Shown here piece by piece: positions 25,886 through 33,973 of a stretch of DNA of 64,000 nt. Below the pieces are notes generated by a model, which was not told the origin of the DNA, did not search any database, and saw nothing but the letters and a program-made list of their open reading frames with translations. Each line of letters starts with the position of its first letter. Within the stretch, counting starts at the first letter, position 1. Source of the DNA: Kribbella solani (GTDB lineage: Bacteria > Actinomycetota > Actinomycetes > Propionibacteriales > Kribbellaceae); the NCBI RefSeq assembly GCF_014205295.1, contig NZ_JACHNF010000001.1:6324001-6388000 (forward strand). The letters are read 5' to 3'. Both the position numbers and the translations under genes were made by a program.

Positions 25886-26707
25886 CTATGCCGTGAGGGT
25901 CTGGGTGCGGTATTGCACTGGGCTCAGGCCCTTGAGTGTTGTTGAGGTGCGGTGGTTGTTGTACCAGTGGATGTAGTCGGCGAGTGCGGTGGTGAACGCG
26001 TCGGCGCTGGTGAAGGTGGTGTGGTGGAAGAGTTCTTCTTTGAGGTGTCCGAAGAAGTTCTCGATGATGGCGTTGTCGTAGCAGTTGGCTTTGCGGGACA
26101 TCGACTGGGTCGCGCGGGCGGTGGTGAGTAGGGCCTGCCAGGAGTGGTGCTGGTATTGGAAGCCTTGGTCGGAGTGGACCAGCAGGCCGGGGCTGGGGCG
26201 CTGGGTGGTGAGTGCTTGTTGCAGGCTGGAGTTGGTGAGTTGCAGGTTAGGTGAGTCGCTGGTTGTGTAGGCGATGATCTGGCGGTCGAACAGGTCCATG
26301 ACCGGCGACAGGTAGAGCTTGCGGCCGGCGATGGCGAACTCGGTCACATCGGTGACCCACTTGCGGTTCGGAGCGGTGGCGGTGAAGTCACGGGCCAGCA
26401 GGTTCGGTGCGGTCTTGCCAGTCGCGCCGGTCGTGCTGGTCTGGCCTTTGAACGAGTTGTAGCGGCGGCGGCGCCGGACCAGGCAGACCAGCCCGAGGCG
26501 CCGCATCAGCGCCAGGACGGTCTTCTTCGCGACCCGCCAGCCGGCGGTCACCAGTTCGCGGTGGACGCGACGATGCCCGTAACGGCCTTTGTTGTTCTCG
26601 AACACTTCCCGGATGGCGGTCTTCAGGGCGGCGCGTGGGTCCGGCGAGGCGAGGCGGGCCTGGTGGTAGAAGAACGTCGACCGGGCCAGACCAGCAACCT
26701 CCAGCAA
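25886..26707 (-). CDS. IS3-family transposase OrfB (DDE integrase domain)
   Basis: Catalytic half of the transposase (273 aa from the TTG at 26707). It has an HTH_21 segment (FENNKGRYGHRRVHREL) and an rve integrase core with DVTEFAIAGRKLYLSPVMDLF (first Asp), HSDQGFQYQ (second Asp) and NCYDNAIIENFFGHLKEE (Glu). The frame stays open upstream into orfA in the -1 register (TLKAQAVTALKADHRLEVLL), so the active product is probably an OrfAB fusion made by frameshifting. Confidence 0.93.
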   Translation of the reverse strand: MLEVAGLARSTFFYHQARLASPDPRAALKTAIREVFENNKGRYGHRRVHRELVTAGWRVAKKTVLALMRRLGLVCLVRRRRRYNSFKGQTSTTGATGKTAPNLLARDFTATAPNRKWVTDVTEFAIAGRKLYLSPVMDLFDRQIIAYTTSDSPNLQLTNSSLQQALTTQRPSPGLLVHSDQGFQYQHHSWQALLTTARATQSMSRKANCYDNAIIENFFGHLKEELFHHTTFTSADAFTTALADYIHWYNNHRTSTTLKGLSPVQYRTQTLTA

Positions 26708-26754
26708 TACCTCGAGGCGGTGGTCAGCCTTGAGAGCGGTGACGGCCTGGGCCT

Positions 26755-27264
26755 TCAGCGTCGTTGCTGGGCTCTCAAGGCACGCAATTTTCCCAGGTAG
26801 GCGTTTTCGGCCCGCAGCCGCTCGTTCTCGCGACGCAACCGCTCCAACTCACTCACCTCACCCAATTCACCCGCAGACCGGCCACGATCACCACCACCGG
26901 CACCCGGTGGGCGGCCCGGACGTTTCGGGCGCAACCCGTCATCACCCTCGTCGCGGTACTTACGGGCCCAGTTCTCGATCAATTTCGGCGACGACAACTC
27001 GAACTCCCGCGCGAGCGCGACCTTCGTCTCGCCCGCGAGAAACCGCCGGACCACCTCGCGCTTGACCTCGAACGAGAAGACCCGTTTCCCCGGCATCGCC
27101 ACCAACGCTCCCGTACCTCGAACACGCCACCGGTCGTACAACCGGTTCACCGCTGAAGCACTCCCACTCAGCCGCACCGCGACCGCCTGCCGGCCCCAGC
27201 CAGCCTCGAACAACGCTACCGCCTCACACCGCTGCTCCTCAGACAACGAACTACCACCACGCAT
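26755..27264 (-). CDS. IS3-family transposase OrfA (HTH and leucine zipper)
   Basis: A 169-aa DNA-binding protein. The N-terminal helix-turn-helix region (SEEQRCEAVALFEAGWGRQAVAVRL) is followed by a second HTH (FSFEVKREVVRRFLAGETKVALAREFELSSPKLIENW). A C-terminal coiled coil (SELERLRRENERLRAENAYLGKLR) ends just before the overlap with orfB. The ATG at 27264 (MRGGSSL) lies close to the right inverted repeat. Confidence 0.9.
   Translation of the reverse strand: MRGGSSLSEEQRCEAVALFEAGWGRQAVAVRLSGSASAVNRLYDRWRVRGTGALVAMPGKRVFSFEVKREVVRRFLAGETKVALAREFELSSPKLIENWARKYRDEGDDGLRPKRPGRPPGAGGGDRGRSAGELGEVSELERLRRENERLRAENAYLGKLRALRAQQRR
26788..26794 (-). other. probable -1 ribosomal frameshift site in the IS
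   Basis: On the minus strand the heptamer G GGA AAA fits X XXY YYZ in the orfA frame (codons GGA AAA), 31 bases before the orfA stop, and a -1 shift enters the open orfB frame. Confidence 0.6.
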
Positions 27265-27328
27265 ACAACCACTCCCCAGAATCAGAACTGAATTTCTCAG
27301 TCCAACTTCTGGGGAGCAGTTCAAGAGA

Positions 27329-27378
27329 GGGTTGCCCCCTCGAATTTCCAGGGGGCAACCCTTCGTTCGAGGGGGCAA
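27329..27378. terminator. terminator with two alternative stems, cut off from nlpC by the IS
   Basis: Stem A is GGGTTGCCCCCT (27329-27340) / AGGGGGCAACCC (27350-27361), perfect over 12 bp. Stem B is TTGCCCCCTCGAA (27332-27344) / TTCGAGGGGGCAA (27366-27378), perfect over 13 bp and sharing the left arm. It sits between the convergent nlpC and quinone oxidoreductase genes and probably served both before the insertion. Confidence 0.65.
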
Positions 27379-27387
27379 GCTGCCCGG

Positions 27388-28392
27388 TTAAGGGATGGCT
27401 ACGAGGCGGCCGTGGGCGGTGCGGGCGTCGAGAGCTTCGTGGAGCTTGGTGACGTCGGCGAGTGGGTGGGTCGCGTGTACGACCGGGCGGAGGTCGCCGG
27501 TCTGCCAGCGGCGGGTGACCTCGGCGATGTCGGCGCGGGCCGTGTCCGGCCGGGCGCCGCGCCAGCCCATCATCGACACCCCGGTGACCGTCTTGAAGCC
27601 GAACAGCGCGGCCGCCGGAATCGTCGGCAGCTCGGTGCTGATGGCCCCGTACGTGAGCATGGTGCCGAGCGGCTTGACCAGTTCCAGGCCCTGGTCGAAG
27701 ACCGCGCCGCCGACCGAGTCCAGGACGGCGTCGACGCCTTCGGGCGCGATCGCGCGGACCTGGTCCGGCCAGTCCGGGTCGGTGAGGTTGACGGCCTCGG
27801 CGCCGAGTGAGCGGATGAAGTCGAGGCGGGCGGGTGACGATGCCGTACCGATGATCGTCTTCAGGTCGTAGCCGCGGGCCAGCTGGACGGCGAGGTGGCC
27901 GACGGTGCCGGCCGCGGAGTGGATCAGGACGGTGCCGCCGGCTGGGAGGTTGGCGGTCTCGAGCAGCCGGAAGGCCAGTGGACCGGTCATCGGCAGCATC
28001 GTCGCCTCGGCCAAGTTGGCGCTGTCGGCTCCGGTGCCCCAGGCGGCGCTGTCGGGGATCGGGGCAAGGAAGGCGGCGTCGACGGCCGCGTACTCCGCGA
28101 AGGCGTCTTCGGCCAGGGCGGCGACGCGTTGGCCGACCGCGACGCCGGGCGGGGTGTCCGGGCCGAGCGCGGCGATCCGGCCGACGACTTCACCGGTCAG
28201 CGTGCCGGGGAGTGGGCGGTCCCAGGCCGAGCCGCCGCGGCGGAGAACGGTGTCGATGGCGTTGGCGCCGATCGCCTCGGCCTCGATCAGGACCTGGCCG
28301 GCGCCGGGCTCCGGGACGTCCACCTCGTCGAGCTGAAGAACGTCCGGGCCGCCGTGGCGGTGGAAGCGCACTGCGCGCATGGTCGGGCGCAT
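27388..28392 (-). CDS. zinc-independent quinone oxidoreductase / MDR-family alcohol dehydrogenase
   Basis: A 334-aa NADPH-dependent reductase of the QOR branch of medium-chain dehydrogenases. A GroES-like N-domain (MRAVRFHRHGGPDVLQLDEV) is followed by a Rossmann domain with nucleotide motif SAAGTVGHLAVQLARG and the conserved LDSVGG. Structural and catalytic zinc ligands are absent, as in QOR. The ATG at 28392 has a GGAG site 8 bases upstream. It is divergent from a MarR gene and shares its operator, which suggests induction by an electrophile or quinone. Confidence 0.88.
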   Translation of the reverse strand: MRPTMRAVRFHRHGGPDVLQLDEVDVPEPGAGQVLIEAEAIGANAIDTVLRRGGSAWDRPLPGTLTGEVVGRIAALGPDTPPGVAVGQRVAALAEDAFAEYAAVDAAFLAPIPDSAAWGTGADSANLAEATMLPMTGPLAFRLLETANLPAGGTVLIHSAAGTVGHLAVQLARGYDLKTIIGTASSPARLDFIRSLGAEAVNLTDPDWPDQVRAIAPEGVDAVLDSVGGAVFDQGLELVKPLGTMLTYGAISTELPTIPAAALFGFKTVTGVSMMGWRGARPDTARADIAEVTRRWQTGDLRPVVHATHPLADVTKLHEALDARTAHGRLVAIP

Positions 28393-28405
28393 GGTGGGTA
28401 CTCCA

Positions 28406-28444
28406 TATCGTGGGAGTTATAAATAATGGGAGATTCCCACGATA
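28406..28444. promoter_or_regulatory. MarR operator cluster between the oxidoreductase and marR
   Basis: Outer arms TATCGTGGGA (28406-28415) and TCCCACGATA (28435-28444) form a perfect 10-bp inverted repeat. The right arm also pairs with TGGGA (28427-28431) around 3 bases. The site overlaps the probable oxidoreductase promoter region. Confidence 0.65.
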
Positions 28445-28479
28445 ACGGCAAGCGGAGCCGAAGCCAATAGAGTTGACGG

Positions 28480-28914
28480 GTGGAGAAGTCGCCGAAGCAT
28501 CGACTGGCCGACCGGGTGCTGTGGGCGCTCGGGCGGGCCAGTCAGCAGTCCCACCGGCTGGTCCGGCAGCACATGACGACGGCCGGCATTCGTACGCTGC
28601 ACTATCACGTGCTGGCCAGCCTCGCCGACGACGGCGAGGGGGCGCAGGCGACGCTCGCGGACCGGATCGGGCTGGACCGCAGTGATCTGGTCACGTTGCT
28701 GGACGAGCTGGAGGAGCAGAAGTTCCTCGCCCGCCGGGTCGACCCGGCGGACCGGCGACGGAAGATCGTCGCGATCACCCCGGCGGGGCAGCGGCAGCTG
28801 GAGGTGATGGACCAGCTGATCTACGCCGCCGAGGCGGACCTGCTGAAACCGCTGACGGCAGCCGAACAGAAGACCCTGCTCACCCTGCTCACCCGCCTAG
28901 CCCCGGACTCCTGA
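28480..28914 (+). CDS. MarR-family transcriptional regulator
   Basis: A 144-aa winged-helix protein (TTAGIRTLHYHVLASLADD, QATLADRIGLDRSDLVTLLDELEEQKFLARR, wing DPADRRRKIVAITPAG). The GTG start is at 28480. It probably represses the divergent oxidoreductase and itself through the TGGGA/TCCCA sites. Confidence 0.88.
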   Translation: MEKSPKHRLADRVLWALGRASQQSHRLVRQHMTTAGIRTLHYHVLASLADDGEGAQATLADRIGLDRSDLVTLLDELEEQKFLARRVDPADRRRKIVAITPAGQRQLEVMDQLIYAAEADLLKPLTAAEQKTLLTLLTRLAPDS

Positions 28915-28941
28915 CCCCGGGCCGGGCACCGCTCCACCTTT

Positions 28942-29031
28942 CCCCAAACCGGTTTGGGGTGCCTAACCGCCTGTTCCAGGGGTAGAACCTGCCCCACTCC
29001 ACGTAGACAACCACCCCAAACCGGTTTGGGG
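28942..29031. repeat. two identical 18-bp perfect palindromes
   Basis: CCCCAAACCGGTTTGGGG occurs at 28942-28959 and 29014-29031, start to start 72 bases, in the 157-base gap between convergent marR and ppa. Each copy is self-complementary throughout. No gene is present between them. Confidence 0.85.
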
Positions 29032-29071
29032 CGTCCAGTCTGACTCGGCCGGACGGGCTGTCCTGGGCGAG

Positions 29072-29560
29072 TCAGTGTGAGGTGGTCTTGAGGCGGTTGA
29101 AGGAGGCGCTGATCTCGGCCTCGGCCTCCGCTCGGCCGACCCAGGTGGCGCCCTCGACCGACTTGCCCGGCTCCAGGTCCTTGTAGACCTCGAAGAAGTG
29201 CTGGATCTCCAGCCGGTCGAACTCCGGTACGTGGTGGATGTCCCGCAGGTGTTCCTGCCGCGGATCACCGGCCGGTACGCAGAGCACCTTGTCGTCGGGG
29301 CCCTTCTCGTCGGTCATCCGGAACATGCCGATCGCCCGGGAGCGGATCAGGCAGCCGGGGAACGTCGGCTCCGGCAGCAGCACCAGCGCGTCCAGCGGGT
29401 CGCCGTCCTGACCGAGGGTGTCCTCGATGAACCCGTAGTCGGACGGATACTGGGTGGCCGTGAACAGCGTCCGGTCCAGCCGGAGTCGCCCGGTCTGGTG
29501 ATCCAGCTCGTACTTGTTCCGGGTGCCCTTGGGGATCTCGATGAAGACGTCGAACTCCAT
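29072..29560 (-). CDS. ppa: inorganic pyrophosphatase
   Basis: A 162-aa soluble family I enzyme that hydrolyses pyrophosphate. It shows [23 protein letters not shown], the conserved [25 protein letters not shown] with the Asp metal ligands, and [13 protein letters not shown] near the end. The ATG starts [12 protein letters not shown], the usual actinobacterial beginning. It is divergent from the D-Ala-D-Ala carboxypeptidase gene by 50 bases, a common pairing in this group. Confidence 0.96.
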   Translation of the reverse strand: MEFDVFIEIPKGTRNKYELDHQTGRLRLDRTLFTATQYPSDYGFIEDTLGQDGDPLDALVLLPEPTFPGCLIRSRAIGMFRMTDEKGPDDKVLCVPAGDPRQEHLRDIHHVPEFDRLEIQHFFEVYKDLEPGKSVEGATWVGRAEAEAEISASFNRLKTTSH

Positions 29561-29610
29561 ACGGCAGATACTGTCACGGTTCCGACCGACCGAATGACAG
29601 GAGCAGCCCG

Positions 29611-30981
29611 GTGGCTCGACCAGCCCGTGCGGCATTCGTCACGCTCGTCGCCACGGCTCTGTGTGCCGGCTTGTGCACGAGCCAGGTGAACACGGCTGGT
29701 GCCGTACCCGCCGCGGCGGGGGATGCGGTGGCTCAGCAGGCGCCGGCAGTACTGGCACCCGCGACCACAGAGGGTGTCGCTCCGACGGCAGCGGGTGTCG
29801 CCAAGGCGCTGGCCGCCGTACTCAAGGATCCGTCACTCGGTCCGCACCACGGTGTGTACGTGTACGACGCCTCGCGGAACAAGCCGCTGTTCTCGGTCGG
29901 TGCAGGTACGCCGTACACGCCGGCGTCCACGCTGAAGCTGCTGACCACCGTATCGGCGCTGGAGACGCTCGGCCCGGACCACACGTTCGCCACGAAGGTC
30001 GTCAGCGGTGCCAAGGGGTCGGTAGTGCTGGTTGGTGGGGGCGACCCACTACTGGCGGTCAGGCCGTCCGCTGGTGATGGCTACCCGACCAGGGCGACTC
30101 TCCAGACACTCGCTGCCAGTACGGCGAAGGCGCTGAAGGCCCAGGGCCTCACCTCGGTGTCACTCGGGTACGACGCGTCGCTGTTCACTGGTCCGGCCAT
30201 CAATGCGCGCTGGGAGGCCAACTACGTGCCGGAAGGCATTGCGGCGCCCACGTCCGCGCTGTGGGTGAACGAGGGCCGCGTCGCGCCCGGTATGGCGAAG
30301 CGGTCGACCGCACCGGCTCAGGCGGCGGCGGTTGCGTTCCAGAAGCTGCTGGTCCAGTACGGCATCAAGGTGGCTGCTGCGCCGAAGCCCGCGGTCGCAC
30401 CGGCTGCGGCGGCTCCGATTGCACAGGTGAAGTCGCCGACGCTCGGGCAGATCGTCGAGTACATCAACCTGCACAGCGACAACGATGGTGCGGAGACGCT
30501 GCTGCGGCACGTCGGCATCGCCACCGGCAATGGCGGCTCGTACGTCGGCGGGGTCAAGGGCGTACGCGCCACGCTGACGAAGCTGGGGCTGGACGTCTCC
30601 AAGGCAACCATCTACGACGGCAGTGGTTTGACTAGGGCAAACAAGGTCCCGCTGGATGTACTGGCCGGTGCGGTTCGAGTGGCCGTGTCGAAGGACCACC
30701 CGGAGCTGCGCCACCTGCTGACCGGTCTGCCAGTGGCTGGATTCAACGGCAGCCTCCGGGAGCGCTTCAGCACAGTAGGTACCGGTCCGGGCCTCGGACT
30801 GGTCCGGGCGAAGACCGGGACACTCACCGGTGTCCACAGTCTCGCCGGGTACGCGCGGGACATGTCCGGGACGCTCCTGGTCTTCGCGGTCGCCAGTGAC
30901 AGCGTTCCCGTACCGAAAACGCTCGATGCGCGTGCCGCGCTGGACAGGACCACCTCGCTGCTCGCTGCCTGCGGATGCTGA
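29611..30981 (+). CDS. dacB: D-alanyl-D-alanine carboxypeptidase/endopeptidase (S13, PBP4 type)
   Basis: A 456-aa exported penicillin-binding protein trimming peptidoglycan stem peptides. Its signal sequence is [18 protein letters not shown]. The three active-site motifs are present: SxxK in TPASTLKLL, SxN in [11 protein letters not shown], and KTG in RAKTGTLTG. The start is the GTG at 29611. It leads a conserved run with the metalloprotease, tilS, hpt and ftsH genes. Confidence 0.92.
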   Translation: MARPARAAFVTLVATALCAGLCTSQVNTAGAVPAAAGDAVAQQAPAVLAPATTEGVAPTAAGVAKALAAVLKDPSLGPHHGVYVYDASRNKPLFSVGAGTPYTPASTLKLLTTVSALETLGPDHTFATKVVSGAKGSVVLVGGGDPLLAVRPSAGDGYPTRATLQTLAASTAKALKAQGLTSVSLGYDASLFTGPAINARWEANYVPEGIAAPTSALWVNEGRVAPGMAKRSTAPAQAAAVAFQKLLVQYGIKVAAAPKPAVAPAAAAPIAQVKSPTLGQIVEYINLHSDNDGAETLLRHVGIATGNGGSYVGGVKGVRATLTKLGLDVSKATIYDGSGLTRANKVPLDVLAGAVRVAVSKDHPELRHLLTGLPVAGFNGSLRERFSTVGTGPGLGLVRAKTGTLTGVHSLAGYARDMSGTLLVFAVASDSVPVPKTLDARAALDRTTSLLAACGC

Positions 30982-31030
30982 AGTACCTGATCCGGCGGCG
31001 CATGTTGGTACATAGCACTAGGGTCGTTGT

Positions 31031-32125
31031 ATGAGTACGGCGGAGGGCGAGACCACTACTGAGATGGTCGACTGGCAGCTGGCGACCGGCGTGGCGCGGA
31101 GGTTGCTGCGTCCGGGTCCCGCGGTCAGCCGCGCGCAGGCCGACCAGGTGGTCGCCGAGCTGCGGCAGTTCGCGGCCGAGTCCGAGGGCCACGTACGTGA
31201 GTTCACCGGTCTGCAGGCCACGTCGGCCACGGCGCCGGTGGTGATCGTGGACCGGCCCGGCTGGGTCCAGGCGAACGCGGACGGCTTCCGTACCGTCCTG
31301 CAGCCGCTGGCCGACAAGCTGCGCGAGAAGGCGGACCGGACTGCCGGTCTGTCCTCCGCGGTGGGTTCCCGGGTCACTGGTATCGAGGCGGGTGCGCTGC
31401 TGGCGTTCCTGTCGTCCCGCGTACTCGGGCAGTTCGACCCGTTCTACCCGGCTCAGCCGGACCCGGACCGGCCCGGACTGACCGGCCGGCTGTTGCTGGT
31501 CGCGCCGAACGTGATGCACGTGGAGTCCGAGCTGGATGTAGTACCGAGGGACTTCCGCTTGTGGGTGTGTCTGCACGAGGAGACGCACCGGGTGCAGTTC
31601 ACGGCGGTCCCCTGGCTGCGGGACCACCTGCGGTCGGAGATCGCGCTGTTCCTGGACCAGGCCGAGCTGGACGCATCGGCGTACGCCGCCATGTTCCGCG
31701 AGGCGGCCCAACGACTCGGACGGTCGATCCGCGGTGAGGCGGAGCTCAGTCTGGTCGACCTGATGCAGTCACCGGAACAGCGTGCGGTACTGGATCGGCT
31801 GACCGCGGTCATGTCCCTGCTGGAAGGACATGCGGACTTCGTGATGGACGGCGTCGGTCCGGCCGTCATCCCGACCGTCGACAAGATCCGGTCCAAGTTC
31901 TCGTCGCGGCGGACGAGTGGCAACCCGGTGGATCAGCTGCTGAAGCGTCTGCTCGGGCTGGACGCGAAGCTGCGGCAGTACAAGGACGGCGCGGCGTTCG
32001 TACGCCATGTGGTCGACCGGGTCGGCATGGAGGGCTTCAACCGGGTCTGGACCGGGCCGAACACGCTGCCGACCAAGAACGAGATCGCGAACCCGGATGC
32101 CTGGGTCACCCGACTCCACGGCTGA
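31031..32125 (+). CDS. DUF2342 zinc-dependent metalloprotease-like protein
   Basis: A 364-aa cytosolic protein of the actinobacterial DUF2342 family, also labelled F420-biosynthesis-associated in some databases. The zinc motif is HEETHR (His-Glu-x-x-His) in RLWVCLHEETHRVQF, with a downstream Glu-rich helix (LLEGHADFVMDGVG) likely to supply a third ligand. Its position between dacB and tilS is the conserved one. The substrate is unknown. Its 3' end overlaps the favoured tilS start by 29 bases. Confidence 0.86.
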   Translation: MSTAEGETTTEMVDWQLATGVARRLLRPGPAVSRAQADQVVAELRQFAAESEGHVREFTGLQATSATAPVVIVDRPGWVQANADGFRTVLQPLADKLREKADRTAGLSSAVGSRVTGIEAGALLAFLSSRVLGQFDPFYPAQPDPDRPGLTGRLLLVAPNVMHVESELDVVPRDFRLWVCLHEETHRVQFTAVPWLRDHLRSEIALFLDQAELDASAYAAMFREAAQRLGRSIRGEAELSLVDLMQSPEQRAVLDRLTAVMSLLEGHADFVMDGVGPAVIPTVDKIRSKFSSRRTSGNPVDQLLKRLLGLDAKLRQYKDGAAFVRHVVDRVGMEGFNRVWTGPNTLPTKNEIANPDAWVTRLHG

Positions 32126-33218
32126 GCCGGCAGCGGGCCAACCGGCAGCCGGCGAACCGGCGGGCGGCCAACCGACAGCCGGTGAACCGCTGGCCAGGCC
32201 GGTGGAGGAGCTTGTCGAGCATCGCAGGGGACGGCTGCACCCTGCCGTCGCGCGCACCCGGGAGGCAGTCCGTACCGCCCTCGCCGGGCTCCCGCAGGGC
32301 ACCACGGTGCTGGTCGCATGCTCCGGCGGCACCGACTCACTCGCACTGGCCGCCGCCACCGCGTTCGAGGCCCCGAAGCTCGGGCTACGCGCCGGTGCGG
32401 TCATCGTCGACCACGGTCTGCAGGCGGACTCCGCGCACATCGCCGAGACAGCCGCCGAGCAGTGCAGAACACTCGGTCTGGACCCGGTCCAGGTCAGGCC
32501 AGTCACTGTCGGCACCGAAGGCGGCCCGGAGGGTGCGGCCCGCACTGCCCGCTACGACGCCCTGCGCGACGCGGCCGACGAGCTGGCCGCGGACGTCGTA
32601 CTCCTCGCCCACACCCGCGACGATCAGGCCGAAACCGTCCTCCTCGGCCTCGGACGCGGTTCCGGTGCCCGCTCCCTCGCCGGGATGGCGCCAGCGGTCG
32701 GACTGCTCCGGCGGCCGTTGCTGGACGTGCCACGCGCCACCACCGCCGCGGCGTGCATCGCGTCCGGTCTCCGCCCGTGGCACGACCCGCACAACGACGA
32801 TCCGCAGTACACGAGGGTCCGCGTACGCCATGAGGTCCTGCCGATCCTGGAAGAGGCACTAGGACCCGGCGTGGTCGAAGCGCTCGCGCGTACGGCCGGA
32901 CTGCTTCGCGCGGACGCCGATGCGCTCGACCAGCTCGCTGCTGACGTGGCCGAGACCGCACTGAGCCGGGCCGAGGGCGAAGTACGCGGCGACCTCGGCG
33001 TACTCGCGGGCGAGCCCACGGCCGTTCGTACGCGGGTGCTGCGCCAGGCCGCACTGGAGGCCGGGTGCCGCGCGACGGACCTCACCGCGGGCCACGTGGC
33101 GGCCGTCGACGCGCTGGTGACCGACTGGCGCGGTCAGCGCTGGATCGACCTACCACAGGGCGTCCGGGCCGTTCGCAAGGGTGGATTCATCGCATTGGGC
33201 CCTGATGTGACAGGCTGA
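32097..33218 (+). CDS. tilS: tRNA(Ile)-lysidine synthetase
   Basis: ATP-dependent enzyme that converts C34 of the AUA-reading tRNA-Ile to lysidine. The PP-loop is CSGGTDSLALAAAT, followed by VIVDHGLQ and AHTRDDQAETVLLGLGRGSG, all diagnostic. The C-terminal part is short, as in actinobacteria. From the ATG at 32097 the protein has 373 aa and begins with a Pro/Ala linker of four 5-residue units (PAAGQ, PAAGE, PAGGQ, PTAGE). If the GTG at 32202 is the real start, this linker is not translated. The hpt gene follows after 5 bases. Confidence 0.92.
   Translation: MPGSPDSTAEPAAGQPAAGEPAGGQPTAGEPLARPVEELVEHRRGRLHPAVARTREAVRTALAGLPQGTTVLVACSGGTDSLALAAATAFEAPKLGLRAGAVIVDHGLQADSAHIAETAAEQCRTLGLDPVQVRPVTVGTEGGPEGAARTARYDALRDAADELAADVVLLAHTRDDQAETVLLGLGRGSGARSLAGMAPAVGLLRRPLLDVPRATTAAACIASGLRPWHDPHNDDPQYTRVRVRHEVLPILEEALGPGVVEALARTAGLLRADADALDQLAADVAETALSRAEGEVRGDLGVLAGEPTAVRTRVLRQAALEAGCRATDLTAGHVAAVDALVTDWRGQRWIDLPQGVRAVRKGGFIALGPDVTG
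32127..32186 (+). repeat. four 15-bp tandem repeats at the tilS 5' end
   Basis: Units CCGGCAGCGGGCCAA, CCGGCAGCCGGCGAA, CCGGCGGGCGGCCAA and CCGACAGCCGGTGAA lie directly after the stop of the DUF2342 gene and are in frame with tilS. Confidence 0.7.
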
Positions 33219-33223
33219 GCCGC

Positions 33224-33778
33224 GTGGATGCTGCGGACATCGAGAAGGACCTGAGCACGATCCATTACACCGAGGAACAGATCCTGGCGAAGCTCCGGGA
33301 ACTGGCCGGCCGGATCGAGCAGGACTACGAGGGCAAGGACCTCCTCATCGTCGGCGTTCTCAAGGGCGCCGTGATGGTGATGGCCGACCTGGCCCGGTCG
33401 CTCACCCGGCACGTCGAGATGGACTGGATGGCGGTCTCCTCGTACGGCTCCGGGACCAAGTCGTCCGGCGTGGTCCGGATTCTGAAGGACCTGGACACCG
33501 ACATCAGCGGCCGGCACGTGCTGATCGTCGAGGACATCATCGACACCGGCCTGACGCTGACCTGGCTGGTCAGCAACCTGCAGTCCCGCGGCCCGGCCTC
33601 GGTCGAGATCTGCACCGCGTTCCGGAAGCCGGACGCGGCGGCCAAGATGGAGGTCCCGGTCCGGTACGTCGGCTTCGACCTGCCGGACGAGTTCGTCGTC
33701 GGGTACGGCCTGGACTACGCCGAGCGCTACCGGAACCTCCGCTGCGTGGCGACGCTCGCCCCGCACGTCTACTCCTGA
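33224..33778 (+). CDS. hpt: hypoxanthine phosphoribosyltransferase
   Basis: A 184-aa purine-salvage enzyme converting hypoxanthine or guanine to IMP/GMP. The PRPP-binding motif is VLIVEDIIDTGLTLTWL. LLIVGVLKGAVMVMADLAR and the late FVVGYGLDYAERYRNL are family hallmarks. The GTG start at 33224 is 5 bases after the tilS stop. The tilS-hpt-ftsH order is conserved across Gram-positive bacteria. Confidence 0.95.
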   Translation: MDAADIEKDLSTIHYTEEQILAKLRELAGRIEQDYEGKDLLIVGVLKGAVMVMADLARSLTRHVEMDWMAVSSYGSGTKSSGVVRILKDLDTDISGRHVLIVEDIIDTGLTLTWLVSNLQSRGPASVEICTAFRKPDAAAKMEVPVRYVGFDLPDEFVVGYGLDYAERYRNLRCVATLAPHVYS

Positions 33779-33973
33779 CCACCACCCCGCGTCGTTCCCG
33801 GCCTGCTCTCCGGTCACACTCGGTAACTAACTTGGCTCAGTAGTGCTCGATGCGCAGTCGTGCCCCTGTAGTGGGGGAGTTTGCGCGGCACGAGACACTA
33901 GAGTCGGTGTACCGTCTCAAGCCCGAATATCCGGGCCTGTCGAGCTAGGAGGGACGGGGCCTAGGCCTCGATC

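Larger units (their letters stand above)
25846..27323 (-). mobile_element. complete IS3-family insertion sequence
   Basis: Element of 1478 bp with imperfect 26-bp terminal inverted repeats (left 25846-25871, right 27298-27323, 23 of 26 identical) ending 5'-TG...CA-3', as IS3 members do. It is flanked by a 3-bp direct repeat AGA (25843-25845 and 27324-27326), a typical IS3 target duplication. It contains orfA and orfB on the minus strand with a -1 slippery site. Intact ends and an exact target duplication suggest recent insertion. Confidence 0.93.
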
